In this document: positions 60,627-64,000 of the stretch, one piece after another | Layout: each line of letters starts with the position of its first letter | Position numbering within the stretch: the first letter of the stretch is position 1 | NCBI GenBank assembly: GCA_965216105.1 | Contig: OZ244147.1 | Location: forward strand, 1,116,001-1,180,000 | DNA length: 64,000 nt | Source: JAALLB01 sp017643495 | GTDB taxonomy: Bacteria > Pseudomonadota > Alphaproteobacteria > Rhizobiales > Rhizobiaceae | Direction: 5' to 3' | The notes under the pieces: generated by a model | Database searches by the model: none | What the model was told of the DNA's origin: nothing | The model's input: only the letters and a program-made list of their open reading frames with translations | Program-made: the position numbers and the translations under genes

Positions 60627-62774
60627 GTGGCCGAGCGTTTTGCGACTGAAGTGAAAAACCTTTCCGAAGAACAGGCAGCCGCCGAGTTGGCGGAACTTGC
60701 TGCGGAGATTGCGCGTCATGACGAACGGTATCATGCTGAAGACAATCCCGAGATTTCCGATGCCGAATATGATGCATTACGGCGCAGAAACCTTGCCATC
60801 GAGCAACGGTTTCCCGACCTCGTCAGGGAAGATTCGCCTTCCCGTCGGGTGGGTTATGTTGCGCTCGACAAATTCGAGAAAGTCACACACCCCATCCCGA
60901 TGCTGTCGCTGGAAAATGCCTTCAACGATGATGATGTAAAGGCGTTCGCTGAACGGATCCGGCGGTTTCTCAGCCTTGACGCAAATGCCTCCCTCCGGCT
61001 CACCGCGGAACCGAAAATTGACGGGCTTTCCCTGTCGCTTCGCTATGAAAATGGCCGGCTTGTGACCGCTGCCACGCGCGGGGATGGCACGGTTGGCGAA
61101 AACGTGACCGAGAATGCCAAAACAATTGCGGACATTCCGAATGTTCTGGCTGGCGAGGATATTCCCGAAATCGTGGAAATTCGGGGCGAAGTCTACATGG
61201 GGCACTCCGCCTTCCTGTCGCTCAATGAGCGCATGGCAGCCGAAGGCAAACCAACCTATGTCAATCCGCGCAACACGGCAGCCGGTTCGCTAAGGCAATT
61301 GGACAGCGCCATTACTGCAACCCGCCCATTGAATTTCTTTGCCTATGCATGGGGTGAGATGAGCGAAATGCCCCGGACGACACAAATGGGCATGGTTGAA
61401 TGGATGCAGGAAGCAGGATTTCGTATCAATCCACTGATGAAGCGATTTGATGATGTGGACACGCTTCTCGAACATTATCGAGCCATTGAAAAGACCAGAC
61501 CCGAACTGGAATATGACATTGATGGCGTGGTCTACAAGGTGGATGATCTTGCATTGCAGGAAAGGCTTGGTCTGAAAGCACGGGTCCCGCGCTGGGCAAT
61601 TGCGCACAAGTTTGCTGCTGAAAAGGCCTGGACCATCTTGCACGCCATCGACATTCAGGTCGGGCGTACCGGAGCACTCAGCCCGGTTGCAAGGCTTGAG
61701 CCTGTTACCGTAGGCGGCGTGGTTGTAACCAACGCCACGCTCCATAATGAAGACTACATCAAGGGCGTAGGCAGCAAGGGGGAGGTGCTGCGAGATGGCA
61801 AGGACATCCGGGTTGGTGATCATGTGATGATCCAGCGCGCCGGTGATGTCATCCCACAGATACTTGATGTCGATCTTGAAAAACGCCCCGACAGTGCCAA
61901 ACCGTTCAGCTTTCCTGAAACATGCCCTGCTTGCGGCAGTCATGCGGTTCGGGACATCAATCCGAAAACCGGGAAAACCGACTCGGTGCGGCGTTGTACC
62001 GGTGGACTTGTATGTCCGGCACAGGCTGTTGAACAGCTCAAGCATTTTGTATCGCGCGGGGCGCTGGATATAGACGGGCTTGGTGACAAGCAGGTCGAAG
62101 CATTTTACGAAAGCGGACGTATCGCGGATGCAGCCGACATATTCACAATCCGGGAGAGGGACGCACGAAGCCTCAAACGGCTGAAGGATGTGGAAGGCTG
62201 GGGTGAGACCAGTGCGGCGAAGCTGTTTGATGCGATTGATGCCCGGCGCAATGCCGATTTTTACCGGTTTCTGTTCGGGTTAGGCATTCGGCATGTAGGT
62301 GAGCAGACAGCAAAGGATCTGGCACGTCACTATGGCGATGTTGAAACCTTCAACAATGCAATGACAGCATTGGCGACCAATGACAGTGAAGCGCGTGAAG
62401 ACCTGATCGGGGTCGATGGCATCGGGGAAACAGTGACCCAGGCGCTGACCGAGTTTTTTGCGGAAAGCCGTAATGTCGACGTTTGGCAGAGGCTGCTGCA
62501 AAAGGCCGATCCCAAACCGGTTGAGCAGGCTGCTTCCGATTCACCGGTTGCAGGAAAAACGGTTGTTTTCACAGGTTCGCTGGAACGCATGACCCGGGAC
62601 GAAGCCAAGGCAATGGCGGAGCGGTTGGGGGCCAAGGTTTCCGGTTCCGTATCCGGCAAAACCGATCTTCTGGTTGCAGGGCCGGGTGCCGGTTCAAAAC
62701 TCAAGAAAGCGAGTGAACTCGGCGTGGATACGGTTGACGAAGACGGATGGTTCCAGTTGATCGGGCGGGATTGA
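60627..62774 (+). CDS. ligA: NAD-dependent DNA ligase
   Basis: A 715-residue ligase that seals nicks in replication and repair, using NAD. The domains run Ia (YDALRRRNLAIEQRFPD), adenylation with the nucleophile Lys130 in K130-I-D-G, OB fold, a four-Cys zinc finger (CPACG ... CTGG-CPAQ, about residues 433-459), helix-hairpin-helix repeats (GIRHVGEQTAKDLARHYG, GVDGIGETV) and a C-terminal BRCT domain (VAGKTVVFTGSLERMTRDEAK). The start is GTG at 60627. It ends 5 bp before the convergent hppD stop. Confidence 0.97.
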   Translation: MAERFATEVKNLSEEQAAAELAELAAEIARHDERYHAEDNPEISDAEYDALRRRNLAIEQRFPDLVREDSPSRRVGYVALDKFEKVTHPIPMLSLENAFNDDDVKAFAERIRRFLSLDANASLRLTAEPKIDGLSLSLRYENGRLVTAATRGDGTVGENVTENAKTIADIPNVLAGEDIPEIVEIRGEVYMGHSAFLSLNERMAAEGKPTYVNPRNTAAGSLRQLDSAITATRPLNFFAYAWGEMSEMPRTTQMGMVEWMQEAGFRINPLMKRFDDVDTLLEHYRAIEKTRPELEYDIDGVVYKVDDLALQERLGLKARVPRWAIAHKFAAEKAWTILHAIDIQVGRTGALSPVARLEPVTVGGVVVTNATLHNEDYIKGVGSKGEVLRDGKDIRVGDHVMIQRAGDVIPQILDVDLEKRPDSAKPFSFPETCPACGSHAVRDINPKTGKTDSVRRCTGGLVCPAQAVEQLKHFVSRGALDIDGLGDKQVEAFYESGRIADAADIFTIRERDARSLKRLKDVEGWGETSAAKLFDAIDARRNADFYRFLFGLGIRHVGEQTAKDLARHYGDVETFNNAMTALATNDSEAREDLIGVDGIGETVTQALTEFFAESRNVDVWQRLLQKADPKPVEQAASDSPVAGKTVVFTGSLERMTRDEAKAMAERLGAKVSGSVSGKTDLLVAGPGAGSKLKKASELGVDTVDEDGWFQLIGRD

Positions 62775-62779
62775 CGGAG

Positions 62780-63874
62780 TTATTCCGCAGCTATCACGCC
62801 CCGTTCGATCTGGTCCTGCTCGATGGATTCAAAGAGCGCCTTGAAGTTGCCTTCACCAAATCCGTCATCGCCCTTGCGTTGTATGAACTCAAAAAAGATC
62901 GGTCCGATCACTGTCTTGGAAAATATTTGAAGCAGTATGCGCGTCTCTCCACCGCCAACGACACCTTCACCATCGATCAGGATGCCGTGTTTCATCATTT
63001 CGCCGATTGGTTCCTCGTGGCCGGAAACCCGCTCCTTGCTCATCTGGTAGTAGGTTTCGGGCGGTTTTGGCATGAAGCGAATACCACGGTCGGCAATCGC
63101 ATCGACTGACTGGTAAATGTCACGGGCGCCTACGGCAATGTGCTGGATACCTTCGCCATTGTAACGCTTGAGGTATTCGACGATCTGGCCTTCCTCGCCG
63201 CGGTCTTCATTGATGGGAATGCGAATGCGTCCACACGGGGAGGTCAGTGCGCGTGAATAAAGTCCTGTATATTTGCCCTTGATGTCGAAGAAACGGATTT
63301 CCTCAAATCCGAAAATCTCGCCGTAAAACCTGAACCAGACATCCATGTTGCCCTTGTGGACATTGTGGGTCAGATGGTCGAGGTAGTAGAAGCCGAGGCC
63401 TTCGGGGTTGGCATCGGTCAGCCATTCGAATTCGTGATTATACGGACTTTCCTCCCGGTGATTGTCGATGAAATAGATCAGCGAGCCCCCGATTCCGACA
63501 ATAGCAGGGACATCCATCGTCTTGTCATTGCCATTGTAGGGTTCCGCACCGTTTTTGACCGCATGATCAAACGCATGCTGTGCATCCACAACGCGCCATC
63601 CCATGGACGGCGCGCAAGGGCCATGTTCTTCGACAAAATTGCGGGCATGGCTGTCGGTCTCGTTGTTCACGATGTAGGTGATGTCACCCTGCTGCCAGAG
63701 TTCAATGTCTTTTGTCTTGTGCGTGGCAGTTCTGGTATAGCCCATTCCCTGAAAAAGGGAGCGCAGTTGCTCCGGATCAGGATGGGCAAATTCGACAAAT
63801 TCAAAACCGTCCGTGCCAGCAGGATTATCTTCGGAAATGGTTTGTGCAGGCGCATTATGCGGGAAGGGGCCCAT
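62780..63874 (-). CDS. hppD: 4-hydroxyphenylpyruvate dioxygenase
   Basis: A 364-residue Fe(II) dioxygenase that converts 4-hydroxyphenylpyruvate to homogentisate in tyrosine catabolism. The three iron ligands can be placed: His167 (LDHLTHNV), His245 (IQHIAVGARD) and Glu329 (FFEFIQRKG), in the vicinal oxygen chelate fold. The start at 63874 follows CAGGAGAGTTCCC; the frame is open 17 codons upstream. Two similar 17-bp boxes lie 46 and 86 bp upstream of the start. In related genomes the divergent neighbour is often an Lrp/AsnC regulator, but that region is outside the window. Confidence 0.96.
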   Translation of the reverse strand: MGPFPHNAPAQTISEDNPAGTDGFEFVEFAHPDPEQLRSLFQGMGYTRTATHKTKDIELWQQGDITYIVNNETDSHARNFVEEHGPCAPSMGWRVVDAQHAFDHAVKNGAEPYNGNDKTMDVPAIVGIGGSLIYFIDNHREESPYNHEFEWLTDANPEGLGFYYLDHLTHNVHKGNMDVWFRFYGEIFGFEEIRFFDIKGKYTGLYSRALTSPCGRIRIPINEDRGEEGQIVEYLKRYNGEGIQHIAVGARDIYQSVDAIADRGIRFMPKPPETYYQMSKERVSGHEEPIGEMMKHGILIDGEGVVGGGETRILLQIFSKTVIGPIFFEFIQRKGDDGFGEGNFKALFESIEQDQIERGVIAAE

Positions 63875-63919
63875 GGGAACTCTCCTGTATCTATCTCCCC
63901 TCATTCTATGCGCAATTTC

Positions 63920-63976
63920 TTGCATGGTGTTTGCAATTGTAATGCCTGCATATTATTCTTTGCATGAATCATGCAA
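63920..63976. promoter_or_regulatory. Paired 17-bp palindromic boxes upstream of hppD
   Basis: TTGCATGAATCATGCAA at 63960-63976 is a perfect palindrome with 7-bp arms. TTGCATGGTGTTTGCAA at 63920-63936 has the same left arm, the same spacing and a right arm with two mismatches. Their centres are 40 bp apart, close to four helical turns, so one regulator could bind both on the same DNA face. Likely operators for hppD and the gene beyond the window edge. Confidence 0.6.
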
Positions 63977-64000
63977 TTTATTTGTGAATCTTGGATGATA

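Noticed and set aside
1..64000. CRISPR arrays, tRNA genes, insertion sequences, prophage or integrative elements
   Set aside because: I saw no regularly spaced repeats of CRISPR length, no cloverleaf with TTC-loop consensus, and no transposase or integrase. Gene order in the core is the ordinary chromosomal one.

Overview
The window reads as a contiguous chromosomal segment of an alphaproteobacterium, most likely Hyphomicrobiales (Rhizobiales). The evidence is a complete division and cell-wall (dcw) cluster from mraZ to ftsZ followed by lpxC, bamD, recN and ligA, a rhizobial-type long FtsZ, a choXWV choline transporter, an HWE-type histidine kinase, and candidate CtrA boxes. GC content is moderate and gene density high. 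I see no rRNA, tRNA, insertion sequence, prophage or CRISPR array.

Layout. 1-8.5 kb: the 3' part of ettA; a divergent pair made of a prephenate dehydratase/BacA-like protein and a homoserine-dehydrogenase-like SAF protein resembling the DXR-like enzyme DRL; a short-chain dehydrogenase; a DUF898 membrane protein with an M48 metalloprotease; an AhpD-like protein; a MOSC protein; and an ArsR-AHSA1 fusion. 8.5-13.2 kb: a glutathione transferase, DUF2293, DUF3095, an ArsR-methyltransferase fusion (SahR-like), a 28-residue membrane microprotein that is easy to miss, and an EamA transporter. 13.4-20.8 kb: a chemoreceptor, a CAP-domain lipoprotein, a secreted GHSMG protein, a cold-shock protein and choXWV. 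20.9-36.7 kb: a hybrid kinase with a degenerate receiver, an HWE kinase, a 5-oxoprolinase/hydantoinase fusion, a HerA-like ATPase, a second EamA transporter, a TerB/J-domain protein with an AmiD-like amidase, a lytic transglycosylase, a Tat-exported hydrolase and an MHYT-GGDEF-EAL c-di-GMP protein.

36.75-62.8 kb is the conserved core: RNase P RNA, then mraZ-rsmH-ftsL-ftsI-murE-murF-mraY-murD-ftsW-murG-murC-murB-ddl-ftsQ-ftsA-ftsZ, ending in a strong terminator, then lpxC, bamD, recN and ligA. Many of these genes overlap by 1-4 bases and are probably translationally coupled. Together they make the lipid-linked peptidoglycan precursor, build the divisome, start lipid A synthesis and assemble the outer membrane. 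The window ends with hppD (tyrosine catabolism) on the minus strand, with two matching palindromes in its promoter region.

The least ordinary observations are: four 10-bp-period TGGGN repeats touching a TATAAT hexamer upstream of mraZ (a probable MraZ operator); the DRL-like/BacA-like divergent pair; an internal ribosome-binding site and start inside the ArsR-AHSA1 fusion; the 28-residue microprotein; a 22-codon reading frame between ftsA and ftsZ; an Asn in place of the receiver phospho-Asp in the hybrid kinase; a TTAA-N7-TTAA site beside the c-di-GMP gene; and paired 17-bp boxes upstream of hppD. I found no multi-gene system that I could defend as entirely new.
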